Shown: piece after piece, positions 21,794 to 36,700 of the stretch
How positions within the stretch are numbered: the first letter of the stretch is position 1
Layout: each line of letters begins with the position of its first letter
NCBI RefSeq assembly: GCF_019175285.1
Contig: NC_056527.1
Location: forward strand, 62,776,030 to 62,840,029
Direction of reading: 5' to 3'
From: Sceloporus undulatus
Lineage: Eukaryota > Chordata > Lepidosauria > Squamata > Phrynosomatidae
DNA: 64,000 bases
Notes under the pieces: generated by a model
The model's input: the letters and a program-made list of their open reading frames with translations, nothing else
Told to the model about the DNA's origin: nothing
Databases searched by the model: none
Translations under genes and position numbers: made by a program

Positions 21794-24700
21794 TATATAT
21801 AAATCCCAATTTCCAGTAAAATCAACATAAATAGGAAGAAGCCTCCCTCTGTATTATATCACATCAGAGCAAAATGACTCTGATACCAGCTAGACCCCAA
21901 AGTGAATAAAAACCTTTCCCAAAACCATCCTGTAACTGATTCAAGAAATCTACCACTGCTCCTGGATCTAAAAGTAAGTAAACTAAAGTGGGTGATCCTT
22001 CATCCTAGAGATGATCCCAGACTCAGAAAGGATTACTTCTCCCAGCAAATGCACAGACAGCAGGATTAAACCTGACAGCACCAAAATACAAAATCCAATG
22101 CAGTACAGCAAGTGTCTTTTAATCTTATTCTGAGGAACTGTTCTATCAGGTAATTAACAGAGGCTGGATGGCCATCTGTCGGGAGTGCTTTAATGGTGTG
22201 TGGCAGGCGGTTGCATTGGATAGCCCTTGTGGCATCTTCCAACTCTATGATTCTATGCTTAGTGAGACTGGCGGAAAGCAATGTATCCAGTTTCCAGGTG
22301 ACAAATGTTGTGACTAGAATGAGAAGAATGATTACAGTCCCACTTCTTCTGTTCCATTCTAGAGAAATATTGTCATCCAGGGCTGCTAAAGCAATTTTTA
22401 AAATTTATCTTTTATTGACATATTCAGTTACAGAGAAAAAAATATTTCCCACCCCTTCCCTCAATATTACAGTTTAAATACAAAATCTTTGCATTTCCTC
22501 CCTATGACAAGACATACTTCAATTGATTTCTAACTCTCTTTATTTTTTCTTAGGGGATTATCACACGGAGGCACTTACCGTCAGTAAAACGCTGGCAAAA
22601 AGTTCCTTAAGCGCAAAGGTGTGATAGCGTGTCATGCTTCTAAAATGTCATTAAGGTGTTCCGCTTAATGAAGCGTTCATGGAACAGCCATTTTTTGAAT
22701 AACGAGATCTTCCGTTATTCAAAAAATGGTTGTCCTTAGGTGCCCTTAGGCAAGACACACTCTTTCAGCCTCAGAAAAAGGCAAAGGCAAACCCCCTCTG
22801 AACTAAGCTTGCCAAGAGGGCCCCATGACAGATTCGCCTTATGGTTGCCATATATTGGAAATGACTTGAAGTTACACAACAACAAGAGTCCCCTGTCTGA
22901 CCCCAATACTGCCTGCTTTATTCCCTTACCCAGGAAAGCTAATGTCAGTACAGTCAGCCCTTCATATCCATGGATTCTTTATCCACAGATTTAACAAATC
23001 GCAGCCTGAAAATATTCCAAAAATATAGAAATTTTTAAAAGCAAGCCTTGATTTTTTATATTTTATATAAGCAACATCATTTCATTATGCCATTGTATTT
23101 AATGGGACTTGAGCATCCATGGACTTTGGTATTCACGGTGCTTCTTGAAACCAAACCTCAGCAGAGACCAAGGGCCCACTATACTGGCCTTTAATTACTC
23201 CAACTGATTAGGTCTCCAATATTTTTAAGAATGTTGATTACAACCTTCTTCAGAAGAGGATTAGGTCTCTTCTAATAGTATGCTAACCAGAGATGTTAAA
23301 ATAGAATTTTAACTAATTTTATAAATCATGAAGGTCAAGTGGATATGTATAGGGCCTTGCTCCAAGAACCTTGTTCTAACTTAAATTAATCCCAATGGAA
23401 AGTTATCCATAACAAAAAAAGGGCAAGCAGATACTTCAGGCATTCTTTCATGAAGTACACTCATTGAAATATATTCAAAGCTGGAGTGCATGCAAATGAT
23501 GTTATCTGTTAATTTAATTTAATTTCTAATCACCTTTCCCCCCAATATGGGAGTCATGGTTGCTTACTAAATATAGGATATAACATGAGACAGATACAGA
23601 GATGCTGGAGGGGGGAAAATCTTTCTTTGATGTCACTGCTATTTTAGCTTAGGTTCTAAAATGTACAGCTAAACAGTGTTGAATCAGATGCAGATTGAGT
23701 TTTCCTCTCTATTCAAGATGTGACTTATGCAGCTGCATAGCTTGCAGATAGATCCTGGTTGGCTGAAGGAGACCCTCTTCCTAATACCTAGAAATCAATG
23801 GATTGGATCCAGATTTAGATGCACACAACTAAGCATGCTAAAGCAGCGCTCTCCTTGCCCTATTCCCCACGGCATCTCTTGCAGCACCTTAAAATTATAC
23901 ACACAGGAAAACTCTGATGAATTGGGTGAACTGTGGTGTAGTCTGAGAGGGGGAGAGGTTTACCCTAAATAGGGCAAAGCCCTCATCTGTCAGTGGAGCC
24001 TTTCTGCCCACAGAAACCAGGCCTTGGATCAAACCCATTAATTGGCCAACTATTTGTATCTTAAATCCCAGATTTCACCAATATCTGTACGTCTCCAGCT
24101 TACATTTACCCAAAAAAACTCTTCTCCTTACTCTAGAGCAGGGATGGGGAAACCTCAGGCTTCCAGGATCAACCTTGTTTTGGATAAGAATCTCAGGTTC
24201 CAACCAGTGTGAGCCAAGAGCGAAACAGCAGCCCAGGACAGTCACAAATAAAGAAGAATGAATGAACAACATGTCCCTGAGTCTACAGTTTAGAAGANNN
24301 NNNNNNNAGGATTTGTTTCTTACTTCAGGACAAACCACTACTTTTACTCAAAACCCCATCTATTTTCCGTCTCAGGTTTTCTTCCTTTTAGTATTACAAA
24401 ATAAAACTGTTGTATCTTTTATTCTTTAAAAAAGGAGAGAATCAGAAACCTTTCCAGACCTAGCGCCAGTCTATTTTCTGCCCACGTCTGCACCAGAATG
24501 TACATTGGAGAGGCAGACTGACTATGGCTATCATCTTCATCTTGAATGCATCACATTTCTTGCATGCAAACAAATGCATGCTGCTCAGTCATCCAGACAA
24601 GAGACTTGGAAAAATCGAGTGCTCCGCTTCAGAAAATGAATTCATACACCTAGTTTACCAGTCAGTGAAGTCACTTGCACTCCAAACTACAGAGACAGTT

Positions 24701-27700
24701 GCTAATGTAAGCAAATTAAATGAAAACAAGAGTCTTTGTGGCCCACATTGTGTATACACTTCTTTTGTTCTACTGTTGCATTTTTAGGTTTTAGACTCTA
24801 CTAAATCTGTGAAAAGAGGTGATACTACAGACTCCAGTGGCTTTAAACAACTGCGTTCAGCTGTCTGAACAAACTACTGCTTCTTTCAGCCCAATTAGTT
24901 TAATAGGAACTTCAGAATAACTCCCATATTTTCAGCCGGAAAGAAATGAATGATGATGAACCTTTTAAAAAAACTGTTCCAAAGTATTGGATGGAAAAAT
25001 CAGTGCCAGAACTTTTTAATTCCAAAAGTTAGGACTTCATCCAAAGCCAAAAGAAAAAAAAAAAGATTACTGCTGCTGCTAAATATTTCATACCCTGAGA
25101 CTCCAAAAAGAGCCTACATCAACTTTAGCAGAACTAAAAAATAGGTCAGTGATTAGAGCAGCGGCAGCTTAGAAAGGGAACTTGACAACTGACACTTCTA
25201 CTAAGCTGAAGACTTTAATTGCAAACATGCTTATAGGGATGTGAAATACATTGCCAAAGGTTCTGTTGGGTTGTGCTTGGCCTTTGTTTACTAATGAAAA
25301 GAAGTAAATCATATCGATTTCCTGCCTCTGCCTTCCAAGTCTGACTGAATATATTTAGCACTTCAAATTAATTTGGTTCATCAGCAATCATGTAATGGCG
25401 GTTATAAAATATTAAGAAGGCATGCAGAACTGTTTTGGTTTAAGCAACTGCCCCCTTAATAATTTATTGTAAGTAAATAATAAGTGATTGCATAACTCAG
25501 TAAAAGTAATGCTAAGTAATTGAGGTTGGTAAGCCTCAAAGCACTTATGTCCCAGACCAATGAAAAAGATCTACAAATTGTATTAAATGTGTACAAGCCA
25601 TTATTTTTTTGGCAATGGCAACCACACTTGATTGGACTCAGTCAGGTATGTATTCACGTAGACCAAGGATGGAAAAGCTCAGGTCTACTTGATGCTTTCG
25701 ACTTTAATTCCCAGAAGCCCCTGACAGCATGGACTGAGACTGATTCCCATTACCTTTTAAACTGGATCGCAAATCGGTTTGAACCATTTCAAATGACCCT
25801 GGTTCCCACTTGAACCAAATCACTGAAGCGATTCGGAGTGGGGGGTCATACGCTAGACCCATTTAACCTGCATCTTTTTGATGCTGATTTTTCCACGTCT
25901 TTTTGGATAAACCGATTCCGTGCAAAAGTGAATCAGATGCGGATCAGAATCAATTTAATTTGCCCTTCTACAAGCTGGAGCTCGAATTGAATCGATTCAT
26001 TCGTGAATGTAAACCATAAGTGGGTTATTTTAAAGGGAAAAAATGTGATTGGGGCAAATGTAGTGTGAACCACGCTCCGCTGTTGAATTGATCCATCGAT
26101 TCAGATCGCAAACCGATTTATTTGTAAGTGGAAAGGAGGCCATAGTAAGAGGCTGTGGGAAATGTCTGGAGATCCAAAAATTTCTCACCTTTGATAGTGA
26201 CCTTTCAGTTGGTCTTATTTGCTAAACACATACTACTTTCCTAAGCCAACGGAGAGGTGAGGGTTTGTTTTAAACATTAAGCTAAGTCTGAAGCATCTAT
26301 AAACCCAACAGCGTCATATACATGGGAGTTTATCACACAAGCCTCATTCCCACCATGATCACATTTATAAGGGGAAAAAGATACATACCCTTTCATACAT
26401 CTTTGCAGTAGAGTGACAGGGACCTTGTGCTCTCTTCCACATATCTCCTTGATCCCATCTCCCTGCTCTATGTCTTACCCAGCATGCCTTTTAGGGTTTT
26501 TATTTTTATTATTTTATTTTTAATGCAATTCCAAAGGTATGCTAATATAATTTTTTTTAAGTAAAAAGAAAATAAAAGATAGTAGGGGGAAAAACCTGTC
26601 TGGGCATAGCAAGAAGGGGCAGGGAAAGGAGGAGACACTGACACCATGTGACTGCCCAATACTGGAACTGTTGCGCAAAGAACCTATCACATCTGAGGAC
26701 AAATGGGACAGCAGTTTGCGGGTTTATTGACGGTTTTCCCATCAATGGCAAGATGCGCTCTAACCATGCTTGGCAGACATGTTGTGCAATAAGTGTTGCC
26801 AAAGGCACTGTTTGTACATCTTAATGGTGGTTTAAAAGCTGTGTGTGCTAAAGTTTTTGGAAACAATGCTTCTATTAATGCCAACCCCACTCTGAACAAA
26901 CTGTGCCAAGAAAACATTGTGATTGATTCACCTAGGGTCTCCATAATTCAGAAATGACTTGAGGGCACACAACAACAACACAAATAGTATTCACCTTCTT
27001 TGCTAAAGTATCACACTGCTGGCTTGCGTTCAGTTTATGATCAACAATAATCCCAATGTCCTTTTTGCATGTAGTATTGCTGAGCCATGTATTCTCTGTC
27101 CTATACCTATGCATTTGGTTTTTGTGGCCTAAATGTAGAATTTTGCATTTCTCTCTACTGAATTTCATTTTATTTATTTCTGTCCAACTTTCTAGTTTAT
27201 CTAAAGTCTTTTGAATTCTATTCCTATCTTCCAATGTGTTAGCCACCCCCCTCAATTTTGTGTCATCTTAAAATTTTCCCCCACTCCATCATCTAAGTCA
27301 CTGATGATACAATAATAATACTAATGCCCCTTCAGAATTAGCAGAACAAGTTATATCCTGTGATTCTAGCATTTATTGTAGCAGCAAAAATGGTAGCAGC
27401 CTAACTAGTTTTGCTGCTACTAATGAGACAACTACTAGAATTGCTAAGAGCGTTGATGACTGATGAATTCTGGAAGCTATAGTAGCATTTCTAAGCTGCT
27501 ATAGCATTTCTAAGTAGCATTTCTGAGCTGCTATACTGAAGTGCTGCTGAAGTGGCAGTGCTGTTCACTGGAGGCACTCTTGCCATTCTGAGGCTCAGTG
27601 GCATCTGACCCCCAATTCACATGACTTATTTCATGCCTTTCTCCATCCTATGATAGATAATTGAGCAAACTAAAAAATTCCAAAAGAAAACCAGCATGTG

Positions 27701-30700
27701 CTTGATAGACTATATCAAAACCTTTGACTTCACAGAGCATGAAATGCTATGGAGTGCGCTTAAAGAAATGGGTGAGTCACTATATTTGATAGTCCTGATA
27801 AGGAATCTGTACTTAGGACCAGAAGCTACTGTTAGAACAGAACATGGACAAAAAAATGGTTCCCAGTTGACAAGAAGGTCACCCCATTTGTTCAACTTGT
27901 ATGCAGAAAACATTATAAGAAGAACTGGATTAGACTCAGAAGATGGAGGAATGAAGATAGGAGGAAGGAACAACAATCTGAGATATTCAGATGACACCAT
28001 AATACTAGAGGAACACATAATAGATTTAGAATAATCAATAAGGAAAGCTAAAGAAGAAAGTGCTAAGGCAGGCTTACTACAGAACACAAAGAAAACAAAA
28101 ATAATGACCACAGAAGATCTCCATAAATTCAATTTACATAACAAGGAAATGAAATAGTTTAAAAAAATTCCTGTACCTCAGCTCAAACGCTGACCAGAAT
28201 GGAGACTGCAGTTAAGAAATCAGAAGAATAGTAGGAATAAGAAGGGCAACTATGACATAAACAGATAAGATCATAAGGATCTACAACTTAACATTAAAGT
28301 TAGAATTGTCCAAGCCCTGTATTCCCTATGCATGAATGTGAGAGCTGGGCAGTGAAAAAGGGAGGGAGGAATAAAATTAACTTATTTGAGATGTGGTGCT
28401 GGAGAAGAGTGCTGAGGATACCATGGACAGTGAAAACAATCACACAAATGAGTTTTAGAACAGATCAAACTTGAACTCTCACTGGAAGCCAAGATGATGA
28501 AACTGAAGCTGTCATACTTTGGCCACATCATGAGAAGGCATGACTCATTAGAAAAGTCAATAGCGGTCCTTGAACAAAAGAACGACAAAGGTAGACTGGA
28601 AAGAGAACCAGCAGAATTGGAGTTCATCCACAAACTACAGTTCCTCAGCAATGGACTAACCAAAGATAATGGCTTCCTCACTCACTACACACATTTCAAC
28701 ACTATCTGACCCCCTCCTCAGGGGGAACCCTACACCCATCTATTCTCCCCACTTACAGGCTAGTTTCTAAAGCCAAACTGGTCTTGCCACTTCATTTCCA
28801 TACACAAAGGCTAGTTCCCAATGCCTTTGCTCACAAATGACCATTGTTAAAACTAGACTTTCCACTTCATTTCCACACACAAAGGATTTAGAATTTGAAC
28901 CTACATTTTCACATACCAGTTGCATATATATATGTCCGTCTTTGGTTTCCACTCCACCAAATGCATCTGAAGAAGCAGACTTAAGTCTACAAAAATTCAT
29001 GCTGCTAACTTCTTTCTTTCAGTTAGTCTCAAAAGTGCTACAAGATCTCTAATGCTAGGAAAGATAGAAGGTAGTAGAAAGAGAAGCAGACTGCATGCCA
29101 TATGGCTAAACTTTATCAGGAAAGTTACAGGCCTGAATCTGCAGGATCCAAGCAGAGCAGTGGAGGATAAGGGTTCTGGAGATATCTTATCCATGGGCTC
29201 ACCATGAATCGGGGTTGACTTTAAGGCAGTTAACAACAATTCCTCCCTATTTGCTGGTGCTCTTTCCTCTTCCTTATGGTCCTGCCCCCTTCCAATTTTA
29301 AGGCTGGAGTCAAGCTCAAAACCCAATGCTCTGTCTTCATCAATTCAGTTCTGTCCTCTCTGCCCCAGCTATTTTCTCCATCAAACAATGCAGAGAAAAG
29401 AAGGGCTGGGTGGCCCCAAATTGTGAAGCACAGCTCTGGTGGAGATATATGTCTTGGAAGAAATGGCCTCTCAATATTGCCATACTGAAAAGAGGACTTC
29501 TGGTCCCCAGTTCATAGGTATATACCACACTTGTTTACCTTCACTCTGTACAGCAGTAGACGACGGAGGTGCACAGCAAGATGGCTTAAGGGAGTTCCCT
29601 AAATAACAATCTCTGAGCTGAACTATAAGAGACACCTACATGATAGTTGTGTCTCTATGTTTATGCTGCTGGCTGGTTTCAGAATATTATAAAAGCCACT
29701 ACTGGATAAAAGGTAAGGTATACCTATTAGACTACTTACTATTTTAAAGTATTAAGCAAAATGTAATTTTAAGACGTGGATATGTATTCCCCCCCCCCAA
29801 TCCCTTGAGAAGGTCTTCTAAACTTTTTCTGACAAACTGGATACAGTTTTTAGCATTCCAAGATGTGGTCTCCTTTTCATTTGCCATCAAATATTTTTCT
29901 TTTCTTCAATATGAACTGACATTTATTTTCTTTAAGCAGGGATACATCACCCTACTTTCAGGCGATGCATATTGAGCAGCTGTTTATTCCATATGTACAT
30001 TAACTTACTTTCTTTAATTGGATAATCCATGTAGAAAACATCAAAATTGGTATATTTCTCAATTTTTGCTATTTCTTTCAGAACACTGGAAAGCTGTGAG
30101 GCTCTCTGGAAAAAAAGAAGAAGAAAAGAAAACCATAATAAATATGTGTGTTTATTATTTTATTGGTAAAAGAACTCTTATACCTCTCTTTCTGCCAAGA
30201 TTTCAGCTCACAATAACATAAAAAGTAAAACAGCATGTGAGCTTTGTCTGTTACAGTGCTTCAGTTTCTGTGCAGAGAAATAGTAGTCACATTTAAGATG
30301 CCTATTAAAGAATCAGCTCAGAAAAACGAACCTCTTTTTCTCCAAAACAACTGGTCTTATTTATTAAATATTCACCAATGTGCTGTTAAAGATATTGGTG
30401 CAATATATTAGAGCTTGGGAAAGTTTCTACAAATTGTAATACTGAAATGTAACTTTTCAAAACTCAAGTCCAGATGTTGTATAACACCAACAGGGATCTG
30501 TATGAATCAAATCTTCATAACAAGCCTAATCATTGTAAGTATTAATTTCTCAGGATCTGCATCTGGTGAAGTGGACTGGAATTCACAAAAGCTTATGCTG
30601 GAAAACTCTTTCCCCCCAGATAATCTCAAGGGTGCTACAGGTTTCCTTCATATCTTTTTATGCCGGAACAGCCTAAGGTCCTGTCTGCACTGACCAAGAT

Positions 30701-33700
30701 ACTTTGTGGCAGCTTGGAGTATCCTGATCCCAAAACTGCTCTGTCTTCTCCTGTTACCTGGGCCCCTCTGTTCCAATGCTGGGTGGTTGTTTGCATGGGT
30801 GTCCTGCTCTGCTGACTGGTGTGGCTGTGATGCTTGCGGGTTGCGCCCTCCAAGGTCAGAATGAGGTGCCCACCCTTCATCATATGGCTGGGCACCTCAT
30901 TTTGACCTCAGAAAGAGTGACTGGTGGCAGCTGCAGTGATGCAGGATGGCTCAGTGGGATGAATTTTCAACAGTGACCCAGGACCAGAGGGCTCTGGATT
31001 TTCCCAGAAGATCCAGAGCAAAGGGTGATATATTTAAATCTGTGTTAAGAGTGTTATACTCTGGGTTTGGTGCTGAACAGGCCAGATGCTGTCTGGTTTG
31101 TTCGTGCCAGACCGGGGTTTGATCCATGTGTCATCAGATCTCTCTGTCGAGAGGCTGGGCAAAGCCAATTTATTTGGCTAGTACAGACAGGACCTGTCTC
31201 AGTTATGAGGATAAACACAGAGAGTAAATGTTGCTGTTGGCTGCTCTATTTGGTAATGTACTTCTTGGGTTGTGTTATCATGAAGGATTCAGCGTGACAA
31301 TTCCCACAGTCAGCAGCAACACTGGATTCTCACCCAGAGGGTGTTGTTTTTTTTAATTTGCACTAAAGAATACTGTACTTTGTACTGTGTTTCCAGACAA
31401 TGTCTCCTCTTGACTGTCTGGTGGGCAGAGGGAAAACAGAATTCCTTATATTTTCATTAAGATTTTCAAAACTCTGTTGTGAGCAACTTTGGTTGCTTTC
31501 TGACGGCCATTTTCTTAACTCAGAAAACTCCTGAATCCGAAAAGGGCTGGGAGGAGCAGCTCCAGTAGTGGGGATGGACCCATGCTGTATTCGGGCAGCA
31601 AATTCAGTGGTAAAAACCATCTGGTAACATCAGGATACTGCCCAAATTAAATTTTAAACTGGATAGAGGTAAGCTGAATCAACATGTATGCGATAAGCCT
31701 CTAAGTTTAATATTCAAAACAAAACCCCATCTCTCCTTTGATATAGGAGAGACATATGTGTTTTGTTTAGCAAGTAAGACCATCTGCCAGATGTTTTGGA
31801 ACAACACCTTGAATTCCTTATCATTGGTCATGATGACAGGGGCTGCTAGAAAATCATGTATAAAATATGGAGAACCAAAGGCTGAGAACTAGTAATTTCT
31901 ATCATTAGGAAACCTGATTTCTTTAGTAGCAATTGTATCAACTGGCTGCAGTGCTGCTGATTCTTTTCATACAAAAAGTCCAAGTACCCTCCTTAAAAAC
32001 AGGAATACCCATACAGTAATTTTTATATTAAATATACCTCTGAAGTCAAGTTCCTAAGTGTGCTGTTTGAAGACAACCAGCCATTGCATGGATTGATCTG
32101 TGTGAATGTGAAAAATATTATTGTAACGGTTGTATGTAGTTGTGGGAAAATAGATGAAAGAGCATAACCTCGGGTGAATGGTTAGACAAGATAATGAAAA
32201 CATTACAAAGATTAGACATTTGGATAAACAGTAGAGCGTTACATATACCATTATACTTTCACATGAAGACAGGAATTATAAAGTGAATGGAGGTAATACA
32301 GATGAATAATTGATATTCAGGAAAAAGTTGCTGCTAATAGCAGCATCACAGATAACATATCTAAATAAAATTGTCTGTTATTCTTTCATAGTTAGTAATT
32401 GCCATGTCTTATTATTATGAAAAACAAGGCACGCTACAAAGATTTTGGTGTCCAAAACCAAATGGTGCCCTTCTCCTTCCAATGCTCTTGGGACGCTATC
32501 AGTCCAGGCCTATCCCATCTGGCCTTGGAGCTTACTTTGTGCAACCTGAGGTTGTGGACAGGATCCTTGGAGAAGTGAGGGCCACCACATGCATACTGGC
32601 TTCTGAAAGCAGCAAAAGAGGGACTGGCCGAGTGGGTAAGGGGAGTGGTGAATGCTTCACTGAAGCAAGGCAGATTTCCATCCTGTCTAAAGGAGGCTGC
32701 GGTGAGGCTGTTGCTGAAAAAGACCTCCCTGGATCCCACAATTTTGGATAACTATCGGCCAGTCTCTAATATTCCATTCTTGGGCAAGGTTTTGGAGTGA
32801 GTGGTAGCCTCCCAGCTTCAGGGGTTTCTGGATGAAATAGATTATCTAGATCCATTTCAATCTGGCTTCAAACCTGGCTATTAGACAGATTTGGTTGCCT
32901 TGGTGGATGACCTACACAGGGAACTGGACAGGGGGAATGTGTCCCTGTTCGTCCTGCTGGATCTCTCAGCAGTGTTTGATACCATCAACCATGGTATCCT
33001 TCTGGGCCACCTTTCTGGGATGGGACTTGAGGGCACTGTTTATGCAGTGGTTCTGGTCTTTCTTGGAGGGGTGAACTCATCGGGTGGTCTTTGGGGACTC
33101 CTGTTTGACCCCTTGGCCATTGGCCTGTGGGGTCCTACAGGGTTTGGTCCTGTCCCCCAAGTTATTAAACATCTACATGAAACCACTGGGATAGGTCATC
33201 TGAATGACAATTCCATCTCTCTTTCCCATTTGATTTCAAGGAAGCTATTTCCATACTGAATCAGTGTCTGCTGTCAGTAATGGACTGGATGAGGGCAAAC
33301 AAATTGAAGCCTAATCCAGACAAGACAGAGGTGCTCCTGGTCAGTTGTAAGGCAGATCAGGGAATAGGGATTCAGCCTGTACTGGATGGGGTTACACTCC
33401 CCCTGAAATCTTAGGCTCGCAGGTTGGGTGTGCTCCTGGGCTCCACTCTGAGCCTGAATGTCCAGGTTTCAGCAGTGTACAGGAGTGCATGTATACAGCT
33501 GAAACATGTGCGCCAGCTGCCCCTGTTCCTTGAGATGTCAGGATCTTGATTACATCCCATTTGGACTACTGTAATGTACTCTATGTGGGGCTGCCTTTGG
33601 AAACTGTCCGGAAACGTCAGTTGGTTCAAAACATCTCAGCCAGAATGCTGACTGGGGCCAGTTACAGGGAGCATGTAACACCCTTGTAGGAAAGCTTCAC

Positions 33701-36700
33701 TGGCTATTGGTTCGCTTCAAGGTACAATTCAAAATGCTGGTCATGACCTATAAAGCCCTACACAGCTTAGGTACAGATTATTTGAGAGACTATGGCGGGT
33801 TACAGACTGCCCACTTGGGGTGGGCTGTACCCACCCCTTTCCCCGGTGTATCGGGGCCTCAGTGGCGAGAACGGCAGCCGCTGAGGCCCCGATCCGCCAC
33901 TTTTCAGGCTGCAGGGAAGCGGCAAAACGCTGCTTCCCCGGAGCCTGAAAAGGGGTGTCCCTGGGGCTTCAAGCCCCAAGGACACCATGCGGCAGCAGGG
34001 AGGAGGAGAAAGGGGCCGCTTAGCCCCTTTCTCCTTTGGTCTGCTGGGCGCAGCTGTCTGAAGGCTGCGCCCAATGGACCAAACCAGGAAGGAGCTCCGA
34101 AACGGAGCTCCATCCTGCTCCGCGCAAAGGGTGCACTAGACGCCCTGGCGTGGAGCGAGGGCGTCACTTCCGCGCTGCCCCGTATAGAGGCGGCGCGGTC
34201 GTGACGTCCTCATGGCAGCGGCCGTGTGGAACAGCCGCCGCCATTTTGTGCGCGCTCCACGCGTCCTAGGGTTGGGGGTGCCCGGAAAGGATGCCCCTTT
34301 TTAACCTTAGCACGTGCGGAGCGCGTACTAAAACGCCCGTTTGTAATGGGCCTGTATCTCCCCATACAAACCTGCAAGAGCCCTAAGATCTTCAGGAGAA
34401 GGCTTTGTTTTGGTCCTGCCAAGATCACAGGCTGGTTTGGTGAAGACACGGGAGACAGCCTTCTTGGTGGCTGATCCCACTCTCTGGAATGCCCTTCCGT
34501 GGAGGCTAGAGTGGTCCCCTCCCTCCTTGTCTTTTGCTGGCAAGCAAAAATGTTTTTATGCAGGCAGATGTTTGGTATATAATGCATATCAGGAAGGCCT
34601 TTATGGAGCAGGTGGGATTTTAGTTTGTTTTTAATTTTTGTATATTTTTATGTGATTTTATATTACATGTAGATGTTTTTAATTATTTTGAATTCTATTG
34701 AGATTTTAGAACTGCCTTGGATCCCTCCAGGGAGAAAGGCAACATATAAAATAAATAAATAAATATATAAATTACTGAGTCCAACAGAGTTGCTGACAAT
34801 ACTACAGAAAATAAGATGCTCAGGAAAAACAAGATGTGCAAAAAAATCACACACATTTCTTTCCATTGCTATTACTTCAAAAAACCTATGCTTTCATCAA
34901 TGCATCTAGTGCTAAGGGCCAGCTATATCTAAATAGTCTGTGATTAGCTCTATCATTCTAAAACTGTTTTAAAAAATACTTGCATGTATTGCTATCTTTT
35001 ACATGCTTTTAAAAGTTTCTTGTATAAGTTCCATGCCACATGAAAACTCACAACAATAGGATATTAATTAACAGAAAGCACCTCCTCTGACTATTTTTAA
35101 TCTTTCCCACAAAAATTAAATTGCATGAAACATCTGGACAACTTACCTGAAGACAGCTAAGAAATGAATAAAGTTGTTCATATGTGACATCTTTGTTTAA
35201 TTGTCCTGGAAAATAGAAATGTGTTCAAATTTGACAATGATGAAACCTATCATGATACTTGCTGTAAATGAAACTCAAGAGGAGGCTGCTTGAGACGTGT
35301 TTCTGGCACAGTTATAGCAGTTTCACACTACTTTTACTGTCGCCCCCCACCCTATGGGATTTGTAGTTTGGTGAGATACTCTCTGCTACAAAGTTCTGGT
35401 CCATTTACCTGAACTCTCATAAGAATTCTCTTGCAGAAAATTCAAAGTACTTCAACAGTTACAAATACAGAAGGATGGACTCATGGCAGTTAAAGGGGTA
35501 TCACACCTTATATATACTGTGCACAACCAAGTGTGTATGCCTGCCAGTCAAGCTTCCAACCAACCCCTTCCAACTTTCTCTTGCTGTCACTGGCCACCTG
35601 TTGATCAGCAGTGGCCATTTTGATGGTTACCACATACACAATACACAGTTCAGGGGAGCAAAGGAAAAACAGGTAAAAGACATAGCAGCACATGACAATG
35701 GTAGAGTTGGAAGGGACCACAAGGGCCATCCAGTCCAAGTCCCTGCCATGAAGGAAATCACAATCAAAGCATACCTGACAGATGGCCATCCAGCCTCTGC
35801 TTAAAGACCTCCAAAGAAGGAGACTCCACTACACTCCGAGGAAGTGTGTTCAACTATCGAACAGCCCTTACTATTAGGAAGGTCTTCCTAATGTTGAGGT
35901 GGAATTGCTTCCTGTAGCTTGAATCCATTGTTTAGGGTCCTGTTCCCTGGAGCAGCAGAAAACAAGCTTCTTCCCTCCTCAATATGACATCCCTTCAAAT
36001 ATTTAAATAGGGGCTATCAAATGACCTCTTAACCTTCTCTTCTCCATGCTAAACATCTCCAGCTCTCTAAGTCATTCCTCCAGCAGCATGGTTTCCAGAC
36101 CCTTCACCATTTTAGTTGCCCTCCTTTGAACATGCTCCAGTTTCTCAACATCCTTTTTGAATTGTGGTGCCCAGAACTGGACACAGTATTCCAGGCAGGG
36201 TCTGGCCAAAGCAGAATACAGTGGAACTATTATTTCCCTTGATCTAAACACTATACTTTTATTGATGCAGCCTAAAATTGCATTGGCCTTTTTAGCTGCC
36301 GCTTCGCACTGTTGACTCATGTTCAATTTGTGGTCTACTTGGACTCCTAGATCCCTTTCACATGTAGTCTTGTTAAGCCAGGTGTCCCCCATCCTATATC
36401 TGAGCATTTCATTTTCCCGCCCTAAGTGCAGTACCTTACATTTCTCCATATTGAATTTCATTTTGTTAGCTTTGGCCCAGCTTTGTAGTCTATTCAGGTC
36501 ATTTTGAATTTTGATCCTGTCCTCTGGGGTATAATTATGCAGCAGTGCCAACAATTAGGCAACTCCTCCAGTAGCCACTGATTAGCATTTTATGGTCAAT
36601 GAGGGATCTTTCCTTCAAATCGCTGGTGTTTATTTACTTCTTCACCTAGCAGACTAAAGATTTTAGCCAGAAGATCAGGAAAATAAGTATAACAGAAAAG

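Noticed and set aside
27710-28144. 144-codon frame on the minus strand
   Set aside because: It is the antisense shadow of the BovB reverse-transcriptase region on the plus strand.
32038-32097. Loss of AOAH exons by repeat insertion, suspected from the crowded introns
   Set aside because: All 15 exons were found with intact phase and splice sites, so the visible part of the gene is complete.
33707-34204. 165-codon open frame on the plus strand
   Set aside because: It runs from broken L2 LINE sequence into the GC-rich hairpin element. Its length follows from GC content and it matches no protein family I know.
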